NCBI GenBank assembly: GCA_002423545.1
Contig: DIWP01000001.1
Span: 269,563 to 333,562 of the forward strand
DNA: 64,000 nt
Direction: 5' to 3'
Source: Thermoleophilia bacterium UBA6103
Lineage (GTDB): Bacteria; Actinomycetota; Thermoleophilia; UBA2241
Part shown: positions 17,550 to 26,674 of the stretch, in pieces
How positions within the stretch are numbered: position 1 is the first letter of the stretch
Layout: each line of letters starts with the position of its first letter
The notes under the pieces: model-generated
Databases searched by the model: none
Seen by the model: the letters and a program-made list of their open reading frames with translations, nothing else
What the model was told of the DNA's origin: nothing
Translations under genes and position numbers: made by a program

Positions 17550-18938
17550 CTACTTGAGGAGCTCGAAGACCACCTTGCCGAGCTCGGTGTTGTCCATGTA
17601 GCGGCCGCGCCTGAAGTCACGCTCGTCGGCCTGCTTGCGCAGCTGCTTGGCGCCGGCGCCCTTGGCATAGAACGGGATCAGCGAGTTGGTGTGATCGCCG
17701 CTGTTCCACTGCATGCCGGGCACGTTGCCCTTGCCCTTGTTGACGATGGGACGCCACGTGGGATCCGAGCCGGGGCCCCAAAGGTAGCCGGTCTCATGAT
17801 CGCCGGTCACCACGAGCAGGGTCTCGTCCCAGCTGCTGTTCTTCTCGATCCACCTGCAGACGGCCTCGACCGAGCGGTTGAAGTCGATCTCTTCCTCGAT
17901 GAGGCGGCCGGACTGGTTGGCGTGGCCGGCCCAGTCCACGGCGCCGCCCTCGACCATGAGGACAAAGCCGTCGGTGTCGTTGTCGAGCACGTTGAGAGCA
18001 CCCCTGGTCATGGTGACCAGGTCGGGCACGTCGGTGTTGAGCGGCACGTCGTACGGATCGGCCTTGTCGCCGCCGCCGCGGGACTGCTGCAGCGTGCTGT
18101 ACACCTGGGCGGTGCCGCAGACGCGCTTCGGCGTGGTGCCCACGGTGAGGGCGGCGAAGTCGGCCTCGGTCTCGATGAGCGTCCACGGGTCGGCGATGCC
18201 GTCGCCGTCGGCGTCGCCACCGGCGGTACCGGCCTTGAGGGCGTTCCAAGTGACGAGGTCGCCGACGTACTTGTAGGAGTTGGCGGCCGGCCGGCCGTTG
18301 TTATCGAACTGCGGATGGCCGGCGCCCATGATCACGTCGGTCATGGAATCGTCGATCATCTCCTGCGCCAGCTGCGCGTAGTTGTTGCGGCTCTCGTTGT
18401 GCGCCACATAGCCGGCCGGCGTGGCGTGGCTCCACTGCACGCTGGTCACGACGCCCGAGGACTTGCCCAGCGCCTCGGCGCGCTGCGAGACGTTGTAGAG
18501 CGCCTGCTTGTTGACGTCCACGCCGATGGCGGCGTCATAGGTCTTGTAGCCGGTCGACATGGCGGTCGCGGCCGACGCCGAGTCGGTGGCGCCGCTCTTG
18601 ACGTAGTCGAACGACTTCCACGCCAGCCGGGGATCGTAGCCGCCGAACACCGAGTAGGTGCTCATGCCGACCCGGACGGGGAACTTCTGGTAGACCTGCT
18701 TGCCGGTGCGGCCGTACTGATAGTAGTCGGTGGCGAGCATGTGGTTGTAGCCGCAGCCGTCGCTGATCATGACGATGACGTTCTTGGCCGTGGGGGCCTT
18801 CGCCGTGTGCGTCTTCTTGCCCGCCGAGGCAGTCGCGGCCAGTGCCACGGCACCCACGACCAGCGCGCCGACCACGGCCAGGGCGACGATGCGACGCCGG
18901 CCGTGCGATCCGGCCGACCTCCCGCCGAGTGCTTTCAT
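17550..18938 (-). CDS. Alkaline phosphatase (PhoA family)
   Basis: A 462-residue exported phosphomonoesterase with a signal peptide at residues 1-39. The metal-site Asp is D60 in MISDG, the nucleophile is S120 in GATDSASAATA, and the late Zn/Mg ligands occur in DHETG and SGDHTN. It hydrolyses phosphate monoesters outside the cytoplasm. A short DADGDGIADP loop around residue 235 looks like a calcium-binding EF-type loop. The ATG at 18938 follows GGAGG. It diverges from the solute-binding protein gene across 280 nt. No Pho-box is confidently visible. Confidence 0.92.
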   Translation of the reverse strand: MKALGGRSAGSHGRRRIVALAVVGALVVGAVALAATASAGKKTHTAKAPTAKNVIVMISDGCGYNHMLATDYYQYGRTGKQVYQKFPVRVGMSTYSVFGGYDPRLAWKSFDYVKSGATDSASAATAMSTGYKTYDAAIGVDVNKQALYNVSQRAEALGKSSGVVTSVQWSHATPAGYVAHNESRNNYAQLAQEMIDDSMTDVIMGAGHPQFDNNGRPAANSYKYVGDLVTWNALKAGTAGGDADGDGIADPWTLIETEADFAALTVGTTPKRVCGTAQVYSTLQQSRGGGDKADPYDVPLNTDVPDLVTMTRGALNVLDNDTDGFVLMVEGGAVDWAGHANQSGRLIEEEIDFNRSVEAVCRWIEKNSSWDETLLVVTGDHETGYLWGPGSDPTWRPIVNKGKGNVPGMQWNSGDHTNSLIPFYAKGAGAKQLRKQADERDFRRGRYMDNTELGKVVFELLK

Positions 18939-19218
18939 ACCCGTACCTCCCTTGGTCGCGCCCTCCCGGTGAGGGCGCTCTGACGCGCATGATCGTGGCG
19001 TCCAAAGAAGAGGAGCAGATGGGTCCGTGGTGAGCCGGCCACGAAGTACCGGTAGCATTTCGTTGGGCGCTGCGTTAGCCGGCGGTTTGCCCCTGCAGGC
19101 GGCCTTTGCGCCCGGCTCGGGCTGGGCTAGCATGGAACGGACGGGATGGGCGGGCACGAGCCGTGCCCATCGGGCAACGGCGCTCACGCGAGAACCGGCG
19201 CTTGGAGAAAGGTGGCCG

Positions 19219-21114
19219 ATGCGATCGCAGCGGAGTCGGTCCGTGCGGGCCACATGGTCCCTGCGCGCCGTGTGGTCGGCGCGCGCCACGGCCCTCCTTG
19301 CCGCGATCGTCCTCGGGTCCTTGCTGTGGGCGCCGGCGTGGACGCCGGCGTCTGCCGCTCCCATAGCCGAGGACTCGCCGCGTCCCGGCGCCGGCGTCAA
19401 GCTGCGCCTCGGGGTGGTGGACGGTCTCGGCAGCCTCGATCTCCTCGGCGGACCCTCGCTGGTGGCGCGGGAGGTCTGGCTGCTGACGACCGAGCGCCTG
19501 GTCGGCTCGTCGAGCGAAGACCTGACTCCGGTGCCCGGCCTGGCGGAGAGCTGGTCGGTCTCGGCCGATGGCCGCACGTGGACCTTCGCCATCCGCGACG
19601 ACGCGACCTGGTCAGACGGGCGGCCGGTCGACGCGTACGACGTGGTCGCCACGTATCGGGCGGTCCTCGAGTCGGATCACGGTCTGTCGTACGGGCCTCT
19701 GGCCGATGTCCGCCGGGTCGAGGCGCCCGACGACCACACGGTGCGCATCGAGTGCTCGCGGACACGAGCCGATCTGCTGGATGCTCAGCTTCCGATCCTC
19801 CCGCGCGGCAGCGCCGCGATGCTCACGGAGGGGCTCGACCCGGCCACGGCCCTCAGCGGCTCCGGTCCCTTTCGTCTGGCGGAGTGGCAGCCGGGCGCCT
19901 TCGTGCGCCTGACCGTCGACCCCGACAACCGGGGCCGGTCGCCGGAGATCACCGAGGTGCTGCTGCTCTCCTATCGCGACGTGGCCACCATGGTGCGCGA
20001 CCTCGAGGCCGGCCTGCTCGACGGAGCCTTCGGCATCCGGCCGGGACAAGCTGATCGGTTGCGCTCCAACGCCGCTCTCACCACGGTGAACGTACTGACC
20101 GGCGCTCAGGACCGGCTCGTGTTCAACTGCTCGGGGTCGTCCGGCGGCCAACCGGTGCTGCGCGACTCAGGGTTCCGGCGCGCCGTGGCCTGGGCTGTGG
20201 ACACCGAAGCGGTCGCTCGCATCGTGTACCGGGGCGCGGCGCTGCCGGGGGTCGGTGTCGTGCCCCCGGGCAGCCGTGCCGACGGACTTGGACACCGCTG
20301 GCAGCCGGCGGCCGAGGAGGCCGTCGGCGCCGATCTGGAGCGCGCCGCGGCGCTGCTCGAAACGGCCGGCTACGTCGATGCCGATGGCGATGGCTTGCGC
20401 GAGCACGACGGCGAGGCCATCTCGCTGCGCCTGCTGGTGTCGTCGACGTCGAAGAGCGACCGGCGCGCGGCCAAGCTCATCACCGGCCGGCTCGAGCAGA
20501 TCGGCCTGGAGGTGACGGTCGAGGAGGTCGACCCGGAGACGATCCGGTCCCGGGTCGAGCGGCGGGCCGACGGGTCTCCCGACCCCGACTTCGACCTGCT
20601 CATAGAGCGTGTCGAGGACCCAGGCGGCGAGAGCGCCCTGCTCGCCGGCTTCACCTCGTCGGCTCTCGGGACGGCCGATCATTGCTTCTGGACGTCGACC
20701 GACTACGACCGCCTGCACGACGCAGAGCGCGCCGAGACCGATCCTGCCGAACGGCGCGAGCTGCTGCTGGAGATGCAGCGCACGCTCTACGAGCAGGCGC
20801 CGGTGGTCGTGCTCGCCTATCCGCAGGAGGTGCAGGCGTACAACGTCTCTCGCTGGAGCGGATGGGTGCGGAGCCCCGCGGATGTAGGGGGAGCGTTCTT
20901 CAACGGAGAGAGCATCGCCAGCTACCTGCAGGTGCGCCCGGCGGCGCAGGCGGTCGCGGACGACGGGGGGCGGTCATCGCGCACGGAGCTCGCGGTGGCG
21001 GCGGGTGCGTCGGCGATCGTGCTGCTGGGCGCCGCGGGCATCTTCATCTGGCGTCGGCGCACCCCGGGCGCGTCGGCAGAGACTGAGAGCGGAGGGACCT
21101 CATGCGACAGGTGA
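19219..21114 (+). CDS. Family 5 solute-binding protein with C-terminal membrane anchor
   Basis: A 631-residue extracellular substrate-binding protein of the peptide/opine/nickel type (SBP_bac_5): signal peptide to about residue 47, LTPVPGLAESW, TWTFAIRDDATWSDG, and the late ALLETAGY domain. Unusually for the family it ends in a hydrophobic helix (about residues 590-612) and a basic tail (IWRRR), so it is anchored at its C-terminus. No permease or ATPase genes accompany it. The ATG at 19219 follows GGAGAAAGG. Its stop overlaps the next gene by 13 nt, implying co-translation with the amidase. Confidence 0.85.
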   Translation: MRSQRSRSVRATWSLRAVWSARATALLAAIVLGSLLWAPAWTPASAAPIAEDSPRPGAGVKLRLGVVDGLGSLDLLGGPSLVAREVWLLTTERLVGSSSEDLTPVPGLAESWSVSADGRTWTFAIRDDATWSDGRPVDAYDVVATYRAVLESDHGLSYGPLADVRRVEAPDDHTVRIECSRTRADLLDAQLPILPRGSAAMLTEGLDPATALSGSGPFRLAEWQPGAFVRLTVDPDNRGRSPEITEVLLLSYRDVATMVRDLEAGLLDGAFGIRPGQADRLRSNAALTTVNVLTGAQDRLVFNCSGSSGGQPVLRDSGFRRAVAWAVDTEAVARIVYRGAALPGVGVVPPGSRADGLGHRWQPAAEEAVGADLERAAALLETAGYVDADGDGLREHDGEAISLRLLVSSTSKSDRRAAKLITGRLEQIGLEVTVEEVDPETIRSRVERRADGSPDPDFDLLIERVEDPGGESALLAGFTSSALGTADHCFWTSTDYDRLHDAERAETDPAERRELLLEMQRTLYEQAPVVVLAYPQEVQAYNVSRWSGWVRSPADVGGAFFNGESIASYLQVRPAAQAVADDGGRSSRTELAVAAGASAIVLLGAAGIFIWRRRTPGASAETESGGTSCDR

Positions 21115-22154
21115 CCCTGGCGGCGGTGCAGTTCACCTGTACTGCCGATCCCGAGGAGAACGTCGAGAAGGCGGAAGGGCTCGTCCGCGAGGCGGCGGCC
21201 GGCGGCGCGCAGATCGTCTGTCTGCCGGAGCTCTTCGAGACGGAGTACTTCCCGGTCGACGACGCGGGCGAGCCGATGCACTTCGGGCTTGCCCGGCCGC
21301 GCGAAGGTCACCCCACCGTCGCGCGCATGGGCCGCCTTGCCGCCGAGCTCGGCGTGGTGCTTCCGGTGAGCTTCTTCGAGAAGGCCAACACCGTGTACTA
21401 CAACACCGTCGCCATCGTCGACGCCGACGGCAGCGTGCTCGGCTACTACCGCAAGAGCCACATCCCCAATGACCCCGGCTACGACGAGAAGTACTACTTC
21501 AGCCCCGGCGACACCGGCTTCCTCACCTGGCGGACGCAGTACGCCACGATCGGCGTCGGCGTCTGCTGGGATCAGTGGTTCCCGGAGTGCGCCCGCATCA
21601 TGGCGCTGCGCGGCGCCGAGGTCCTGCTGTACCCCACCGCCAACGGCGACGCGCCGGTCCACGACGACGTCGACTGGAAGCCGCACTGGCAGGTGACCAT
21701 GCAGGGACACGCCGGAGCCAACATGGTGCCGGTGGTGGCCGCCAACCGGGTCGGCAGCGAGCACCTCGGCCGTCACATGCAGACGTACTTCGGCTCCTCC
21801 TTCATCGCCGGTCCCGAGGGGCAGGTGCTGGTCGAGGCTTCGGCCAACAGGGAGGACATCGTACTGGCGACCATCGACCTCGACGCGGCGGCCCGTAAGC
21901 GCAGCGAGATGCCGTTCTTCCGCGATCGCCGGCCGGACCTGTACGGACCGCTGCTCACGCTGGATGGGGGGCTTGGACGGGCCGGCGAGGATGAGGCTCA
22001 CGGCGATGCCGGGGTCGGCTCGGCGGCCGCCGCCGGGAGCGGCTCCGGGCTCGACGCCCCGGGCGGCGTGCCGGCCGGCGGCGCGGCCGACGCCCGGAGC
22101 GACGGTGAGGCCGCCGGCGGTGGGGATGACGCCGGCCGCACGGCCGCACGTTGA
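21102..22154 (+). CDS. aguB: Carbon-nitrogen hydrolase (N-carbamoylputrescine amidase type), intact paralogue
   Basis: A 350-residue nitrilase-superfamily amidase with the full triad: E43 in LPELFET, K118 in YRKSHIP and C155 in GVCWDQWF. It is the closest relative in the window of the frameshifted aguB at 7.1 kb. Carbamoylputrescine amidase releases putrescine, ammonia and CO2; beta-ureidopropionase is the main alternative. About 55 residues of low-complexity Ala/Gly/Asp/Ser follow the conserved end (residues 290-350). Its stop lies within the -35 box of the gcv promoter. Confidence 0.85.
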   Translation: MRQVTLAAVQFTCTADPEENVEKAEGLVREAAAGGAQIVCLPELFETEYFPVDDAGEPMHFGLARPREGHPTVARMGRLAAELGVVLPVSFFEKANTVYYNTVAIVDADGSVLGYYRKSHIPNDPGYDEKYYFSPGDTGFLTWRTQYATIGVGVCWDQWFPECARIMALRGAEVLLYPTANGDAPVHDDVDWKPHWQVTMQGHAGANMVPVVAANRVGSEHLGRHMQTYFGSSFIAGPEGQVLVEASANREDIVLATIDLDAAARKRSEMPFFRDRRPDLYGPLLTLDGGLGRAGEDEAHGDAGVGSAAAAGSGSGLDAPGGVPAGGAADARSDGEAAGGGDDAGRTAAR

Positions 22155-22180
22155 CCGGCCGGCAGGCGCGGTGCTATAAG
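22151..22180 (+). promoter_or_regulatory. Promoter of the glycine cleavage operon
   Basis: TTGACC at 22151-22156 and TATAAG at 22175-22180 are separated by 18 nt, a close match to the housekeeping-sigma consensus. Transcription would start near 22187, just before the riboswitch. Confidence 0.7.
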
Positions 22181-22199
22181 GCTCTTGTCGGTGTGATCG

Positions 22200-22315
22200 A
22201 CGGACGCCCGGATGAGGGTCACGCGAGAGCCCTGTCGGCCCAGCGGCCGGCGGGCGCCGAAGGGGCAAGGCGGCGGCAGCCGCCGAAACTCTCAGGCAAA
22301 CGGAGCGCGACCGGA
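22200..22315 (+). ncRNA. Glycine riboswitch, single aptamer
   Basis: The conserved glycine-aptamer core is present once: GAGAG at 22224-22228, GCGCCGAAGGGGCAAGG across 22254-22270 and GAAACTCTCAGGCAAACGG from 22285. The second conserved core of tandem riboswitches is absent, so this is a singlet. It lies in the 5' leader of gcvH and is followed by a terminator hairpin, as expected for a glycine-activated transcription switch. Confidence 0.92.
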
Positions 22316-22356
22316 CGGGTCCCTGAAAGCTCGGTGCTTTGTGGCACCTCGGAGGC

Positions 22357-22395
22357 GGGACAGGGTGATGAGCAGTCATCGCCCTGTCCCTTTTT
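22357..22395 (+). terminator. Riboswitch-associated intrinsic terminator
   Basis: A 15-bp stem (22357-22371 with 22376-22390, one G-U), a 4-nt loop and a run of five T. It sits between the glycine aptamer and gcvH and is the expected expression platform. Confidence 0.85.
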
Positions 22396-22496
22396 CGTGG
22401 CGGCCGGCGACTCGGAGGCGGTCGTGATCGCCGACCGACCTGAGTGGCCGCGTCGGCCGCGGATGGATGAAGACCGAAGAGACGTGAGGAGGAGAG

Positions 22497-22886
22497 ATGG
22501 CGGACGAAAGCTATCCGGCGGATCTGAAGTACTACAAGGAGCACGACTGGGTACGGGTCGACGGGGACGAGGCGACCTTCGGGATCACCTGGTACGCGCA
22601 GGACGCGCTCGGTGAGATCGTCTACGTGGACCTGCCCGAGGAGGGCTCGGTGACCGGTGGCGACACCTACGGTGAGCTGGAGTCGGTCAAGGCCGTCAGC
22701 GACGTCTACGCGCCGGTCGGCGGCGAGATCGTGGCCGTCAACGAGAAGCTGGCCGACGAGCCCGAGCTGATCAATTCCGACCCGTACGGCGACGGATGGC
22801 TCATCCGCGTGCGCCTCAGCGACCCGGCCGACGTCGAGGCGCTCATGGACGCCGACGCGTACGCCGCCTTCCTGGCCGAGGCGTGA
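22497..22886 (+). CDS. gcvH: Glycine cleavage system H protein
   Basis: The 129-residue lipoyl carrier shuttles the aminomethyl group between P, T and L proteins. K65 in ELESVKAVSDV is the lipoylated lysine, and the EHDWVR and FGITWYAQDALGEIV blocks are typical. The ATG follows GAGGAGGAG. It is the first gene of the riboswitch-controlled operon. Confidence 0.95.
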   Translation: MADESYPADLKYYKEHDWVRVDGDEATFGITWYAQDALGEIVYVDLPEEGSVTGGDTYGELESVKAVSDVYAPVGGEIVAVNEKLADEPELINSDPYGDGWLIRVRLSDPADVEALMDADAYAAFLAEA

Positions 22887-22929
22887 GCGCGCGCCGTATG
22901 AGCGACTGAGAGGAGGAGCCACGGACTAC

Positions 22930-24297
22930 GTGCCCCATTCCCAGGAGGACGTCCGCGCCATGTTGTCCTCTGTCGGCGCGGCGTCCCTCGACGAGCTGTT
23001 CGCCGACGTCCCGGAGCAGGTGCGCCTCGACCGGCCGCTCGATCTGCCGGCCGGTCTCTCCGAGGCGGAGCTGGCCGCTGAGATGACGTCGCTGGCCGCC
23101 TGCAACGTGCCGGGGAGCGAGCTCGTCTCCTTCCTCGGCGCCGGCGTCTACGACCACTACGTCCCGGCCGTCATCGACGCGCTGGTCTCCCGTTCCGAGT
23201 TCATGACGGCCTACACGCCCTACCAGCCGGAGCGCAGCCAGGGCGTCCTGCAGTCGATCTTCGAGTACCAGACCGCCATCTGCGAGCTCACCGGCCTCGA
23301 CGTCTCCAATGCCTCGCTCTACGATGGCGGCACGGCGGTCGCCGAGTCGGCGTTCCTGGCGAGCGCCAAGACCAGGCGCACCGGCATCGTCGTCTCGACC
23401 GGCGTGCACCCCGAGTACCGGCAGGTGCTGCACACCGAGAGCTACGGCTGCGCGCCGCAGGGCTGCGGCGGCAACGTGATCGAGGTCCCCTGCGACGGCG
23501 GCCTGACGTCGGTCGACGCCCTGCGGGACGCCGTCGACGACCAGACGGCGGCCGTCATCGTGCAGACGCCGAGCTTCTTCGGCGGCCTCGAGCACATGGA
23601 CCAGGCGGCCGCCGTGGCGCACGACGCCGGCGCCCTGTTCGTGGCCGTCTGCGACCCTCTGTCGCTGGGCGTGCTGCAGCCGCCGGCCGCCTACGGCGCC
23701 GACGTGGCCGTGGGCGACGGTCAGCCGCTCGGCCAGCCGATGAGCTTCGGCGGACCGCACCTGGGCTTCATGGCGGTCCGCGGCGATCTGGTGCGGATGA
23801 TGCCGGGCAGGCTTGTCGGCGAGACCGTCGATGCCGAGGGGCAGTGCGGCTACGTGCTGACCTTCCAGACCCGCGAGCAGCACATCCGGCGCGAGAAGGC
23901 GACCTCCAACATCTGCTCCAACCAGGCCCTCAACGCGCTGGCCGCGCTCGTCTATCTCGGCTGGCTCGGCAAGCAGGGTCTGCCCGACCTGGCGCTGCTC
24001 TGCGCCCGCAAGGCCGACTATCTGCGCGAGCGGCTGCTGGCGCTGCCCGGGGTGGAGCCGTACACCGTGGGCGCCGTCTTCCGCGAGTTTGCCATCCGTC
24101 TACCGCTGCCGGCGGCCGAGGTGGTCCGCGCCCTGGAGCCGCAGGGCTTCCTGGCCGGCCTCGATGCGGGGCGCTTCTACGAGGGGCTCGACGACGTGCT
24201 GCTGATCGCCGTCACCGAGCGTCGCACGAAGGCCCAGATGGACGCTTTCGTCGCTGCACTGGCCAGACATCTCGACGCCGGCGGAGGTGCGGCATGA
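22930..24297 (+). CDS. gcvPA: Glycine dehydrogenase (decarboxylating) subunit 1
   Basis: The 455-residue N-terminal half of the split P protein, which with GcvPB decarboxylates glycine and loads GcvH. Family blocks include FLGAGVYDHYVP, YTPYQPERSQGVLQSIFEYQ and NASLYDGGTA. The first conventional start is the GTG at 22930, but it is 13 nt from the Shine-Dalgarno and cuts off the conserved Tyr that precedes VP in relatives. An in-frame ACG at 22921, directly after AGGAGGAGCC, would give TDYVPHS and fits the family better. The stop overlaps gcvPB (ATGA). Confidence 0.95.
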   Translation: MPHSQEDVRAMLSSVGAASLDELFADVPEQVRLDRPLDLPAGLSEAELAAEMTSLAACNVPGSELVSFLGAGVYDHYVPAVIDALVSRSEFMTAYTPYQPERSQGVLQSIFEYQTAICELTGLDVSNASLYDGGTAVAESAFLASAKTRRTGIVVSTGVHPEYRQVLHTESYGCAPQGCGGNVIEVPCDGGLTSVDALRDAVDDQTAAVIVQTPSFFGGLEHMDQAAAVAHDAGALFVAVCDPLSLGVLQPPAAYGADVAVGDGQPLGQPMSFGGPHLGFMAVRGDLVRMMPGRLVGETVDAEGQCGYVLTFQTREQHIRREKATSNICSNQALNALAALVYLGWLGKQGLPDLALLCARKADYLRERLLALPGVEPYTVGAVFREFAIRLPLPAAEVVRALEPQGFLAGLDAGRFYEGLDDVLLIAVTERRTKAQMDAFVAALARHLDAGGGAA

Positions 24298-25835
24298 GCG
24301 AGCGGCAGACCATCTTCGATCTCTCACGGCCGGGCCGCCGGGCGTCGGCCGCGCCTGCCTGCGACGTGCCCGCCCGAGACATCGACGACCTCATCCCGTC
24401 AGATCGGCAGCGCCGCGAGCCGGCGCGTCTGCCGGAGGTCGCCGAGATCGACCTCGTCCGTCACTATACGCACCTCTCGACGCTCAACTACGGTGTCGAC
24501 ACCGGGCCCTACCCGCTCGGGTCGTGCACGATGAAGTACAACCCCAGGATCAACGAGCGCGCCTGTTCCCTGGAGGGCTTCCGCGGCCTGCATCCCTATC
24601 AGTCCGAGGAGCATGTGCAGGGTGCGCTGCTGCTCATGAAGCGGCTGGAGAACTGGCTGGCGGAGATCGCCGGCCTACGTGCGGCGACGCTGCAGCCGGC
24701 CGCCGGGGCGCACGGCGAGCTCACCGGGCTGCTGCTCATGCGGGCCTACCACGACGCGCAGGGCCGCTCGCCGGGCACCGTCATCATCCCCGACAGCGCT
24801 CACGGCACCAATCCGGCCAGCGTGGTGCTGGCCGGCTACAAGGTGCTGGCCATCCAGAGCGACGAGCGCGGCGGCGTCGACATCGGTGCGTTGCGCGCCA
24901 TGGTCGACGACGACATCGCCGGGCTCATGCTCACCAACCCCAACACGCTGGGTCTGTTCGACCCCAACATCGTCGAGATCGCCCGGCTGGTGCACGAAGC
25001 CGGCGGGCTGCTGTACTACGACGGCGCCAACGCCAACGCCGTGCTGGGCCGCTCGCGGCCCGGCGACATGGGCTTCGACATCGTGCACTTCAATGCACAC
25101 AAGACGTTCAGCACGCCGCACGGCGGCGGCGGACCGGGCGCCGGTCCGGTGGCGGTGCGCGACATCCTGGAGCCGTTCCTGCCGATCCCGGTGATCGTCG
25201 GGGAAGCCGGCGACGCGGAAGCGGGGCTGGGTGACTCGGGAGCTGTACCGGCCGACTCGGGCGCCGGTGATCCTGCCGAGGCCGGCCGCCTGCGCTTCGA
25301 CTGGGACCGGCCGCAGTCGATCGGTCGCATGCGGACGTTTTACGGCAACTTCGGCGTGCTGGTACGGGCCTACGCGTACATCCGCGGGCTCGGCGCCGAG
25401 GGTCTCAAGCGCGTCAGCGACATGGCCGTACTCAACGCCAACTACCTCCTCGAGGGCATGCGCGAGTTCTTCGACGTCCCCTACGACCGCCGCTGCATGC
25501 ACGAGTTCGTGGTCAGCGGCGAGCCGCTGCGGGAACACGGCGTCAAGACGCTCGATGTGGCCAAGCGGCTGCTCGACTACGGTGTCCATCCGCCCACGAT
25601 CTACTTCCCGCTGATCGTGCCCGAGGCGCTGATGGTGGAGCCCACCGAGACCGAGAGCAGGGAGTCGCTCGACCGCATCATCGAGATCATGCGCACGGTG
25701 GTCGAAGAGGCGCGGACGCAGCCGGAGCTGCTGCTGGAGGCGCCGCACAGCACACCGGTGCGGCGACTCGACGAGGTCCGCGCCGTCCGCAAGCCGGTGC
25801 TGCGTGCCCGCGTGGAGCCCGAAGGGTCCGGCTGA
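24294..25835 (+). CDS. gcvPB: Glycine dehydrogenase (decarboxylating) subunit 2
   Basis: The 513-residue PLP-binding half of the split P protein. K270 in HFNAHKTFSTPHGGGGPG is the Schiff-base lysine, and GPYPLGSCTMKYNP, HGTNPAS and YYDGAN are conserved. A non-conserved Ala/Gly/Asp-rich insert of about 25 residues (about 303-327, GDAEAGLGDSGAVPADSGAG) interrupts the region after PFLPIPV. Translationally coupled to gcvPA. Confidence 0.95.
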   Translation: MSERQTIFDLSRPGRRASAAPACDVPARDIDDLIPSDRQRREPARLPEVAEIDLVRHYTHLSTLNYGVDTGPYPLGSCTMKYNPRINERACSLEGFRGLHPYQSEEHVQGALLLMKRLENWLAEIAGLRAATLQPAAGAHGELTGLLLMRAYHDAQGRSPGTVIIPDSAHGTNPASVVLAGYKVLAIQSDERGGVDIGALRAMVDDDIAGLMLTNPNTLGLFDPNIVEIARLVHEAGGLLYYDGANANAVLGRSRPGDMGFDIVHFNAHKTFSTPHGGGGPGAGPVAVRDILEPFLPIPVIVGEAGDAEAGLGDSGAVPADSGAGDPAEAGRLRFDWDRPQSIGRMRTFYGNFGVLVRAYAYIRGLGAEGLKRVSDMAVLNANYLLEGMREFFDVPYDRRCMHEFVVSGEPLREHGVKTLDVAKRLLDYGVHPPTIYFPLIVPEALMVEPTETESRESLDRIIEIMRTVVEEARTQPELLLEAPHSTPVRRLDEVRAVRKPVLRARVEPEGSG

Positions 25836-25845
25836 CGATGGGGGT

Positions 25846-26664
25846 GTGCCCGGCACGGTGACGGTGACGGAGCGCACGTACCCGGGTCTCGAGGATCCGC
25901 CGAGCGTCCGCCGGCTGCCGGAGCTGACCGCCCCGGGAGTCGTGCAGATGGCCATCGATGAAGGCCTGCTGGCGGAGGCGCGCTGGGTCACCCTGCGGCG
26001 CTACCTGTGGTCGCCGCCGGCGGTCTCGCTCGGCAAGTTCCAGCGGCTGCCGGCGGCGGTCGCGGCCCCGCCGCGCGAGGACGGCGGCCCGCTGCGGTCG
26101 GGCGACGTCCCGCCGCGTGAGCACGACGTGGCGCCGCCGGCGGGACTGCCGTTCGACGTGGTGCGGCGACCCTCCGGCGGCCGCGCGGTGCTGCACGGCG
26201 CCGGCTTCGAGTGGTCGTTCGCGGTGGCGTTCCCGGCCGGGTGGTCGGGCGCCGAGGGTGCCCGCCGGCGGGACTCGGGGGTCGACGAGCCGTACCGGCT
26301 GGTGTCGGCGGCCATGGCCGACGCCCTGGCGGTCGCCGGCGTCGGCGTGGCCGCCGACCGCGAGGAGCCGTACCGCCGCTCGGCGCTGTGCTTCTCGACC
26401 AGCCTGCGTCACGACCTGCACACCGACTACGGCAAAGTCGTGGCCGTGGCGCAGGTACGGCGAGCCGGTGCGGCACTGGTGCACGGCAGCGTCCTGATGC
26501 GCCGCCCTCCGCAGGAGCTCATCGTGGCGCTCGAGGGCCTGGTCGGCGAGCCGTGGCGCGGCGAGGGTCTGGAGTCGGCGCGCCGTGTGTCGGGCGAGGC
26601 GGTGTGGGTATCCTTCAGCGAGGCGCTGCGCGAGCGGCTGCACGAGACGGCGACAGGACGGTGA
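25846..26664 (+). CDS. Lipoate-protein ligase / octanoyltransferase-like protein
   Basis: A 272-residue member of the biotin/lipoyl A/B ligase family: MAIDEGLLAEA, YLWSPPAVSLGKFQ, RRPSGGRAVLHG (compare RRxTGGGAVxHD) and GKVVAVAQVRR with the acyl-binding lysine, then HGSVLM. It probably transfers octanoate or lipoate to GcvH or E2 proteins. An insert of about 25 residues (PREDGGPLRSGDVPPREHD) is not family-like. Several GTG starts (25846, 25858, 25864) are possible and none is favoured by a clear Shine-Dalgarno. Placement next to lpdA and lipA supports service to the gcv complex. LipM and LplA cannot be separated by eye. Confidence 0.85.
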   Translation: MPGTVTVTERTYPGLEDPPSVRRLPELTAPGVVQMAIDEGLLAEARWVTLRRYLWSPPAVSLGKFQRLPAAVAAPPREDGGPLRSGDVPPREHDVAPPAGLPFDVVRRPSGGRAVLHGAGFEWSFAVAFPAGWSGAEGARRRDSGVDEPYRLVSAAMADALAVAGVGVAADREEPYRRSALCFSTSLRHDLHTDYGKVVAVAQVRRAGAALVHGSVLMRRPPQELIVALEGLVGEPWRGEGLESARRVSGEAVWVSFSEALRERLHETATGR

Positions 26665-26674
26665 GGTGACGGCG

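Noticed and set aside
22300..22356. Possible second glycine aptamer
   Set aside because: The second GCCGAAGG and GAAACTCTCAGGC cores are missing; only pairing-type ghost sequence follows.
20922..22922. 666-codon minus-strand ORF across amidase, riboswitch and gcvH
   Set aside because: It is antisense to an intact amidase, a riboswitch and gcvH and has no domain-like sequence.
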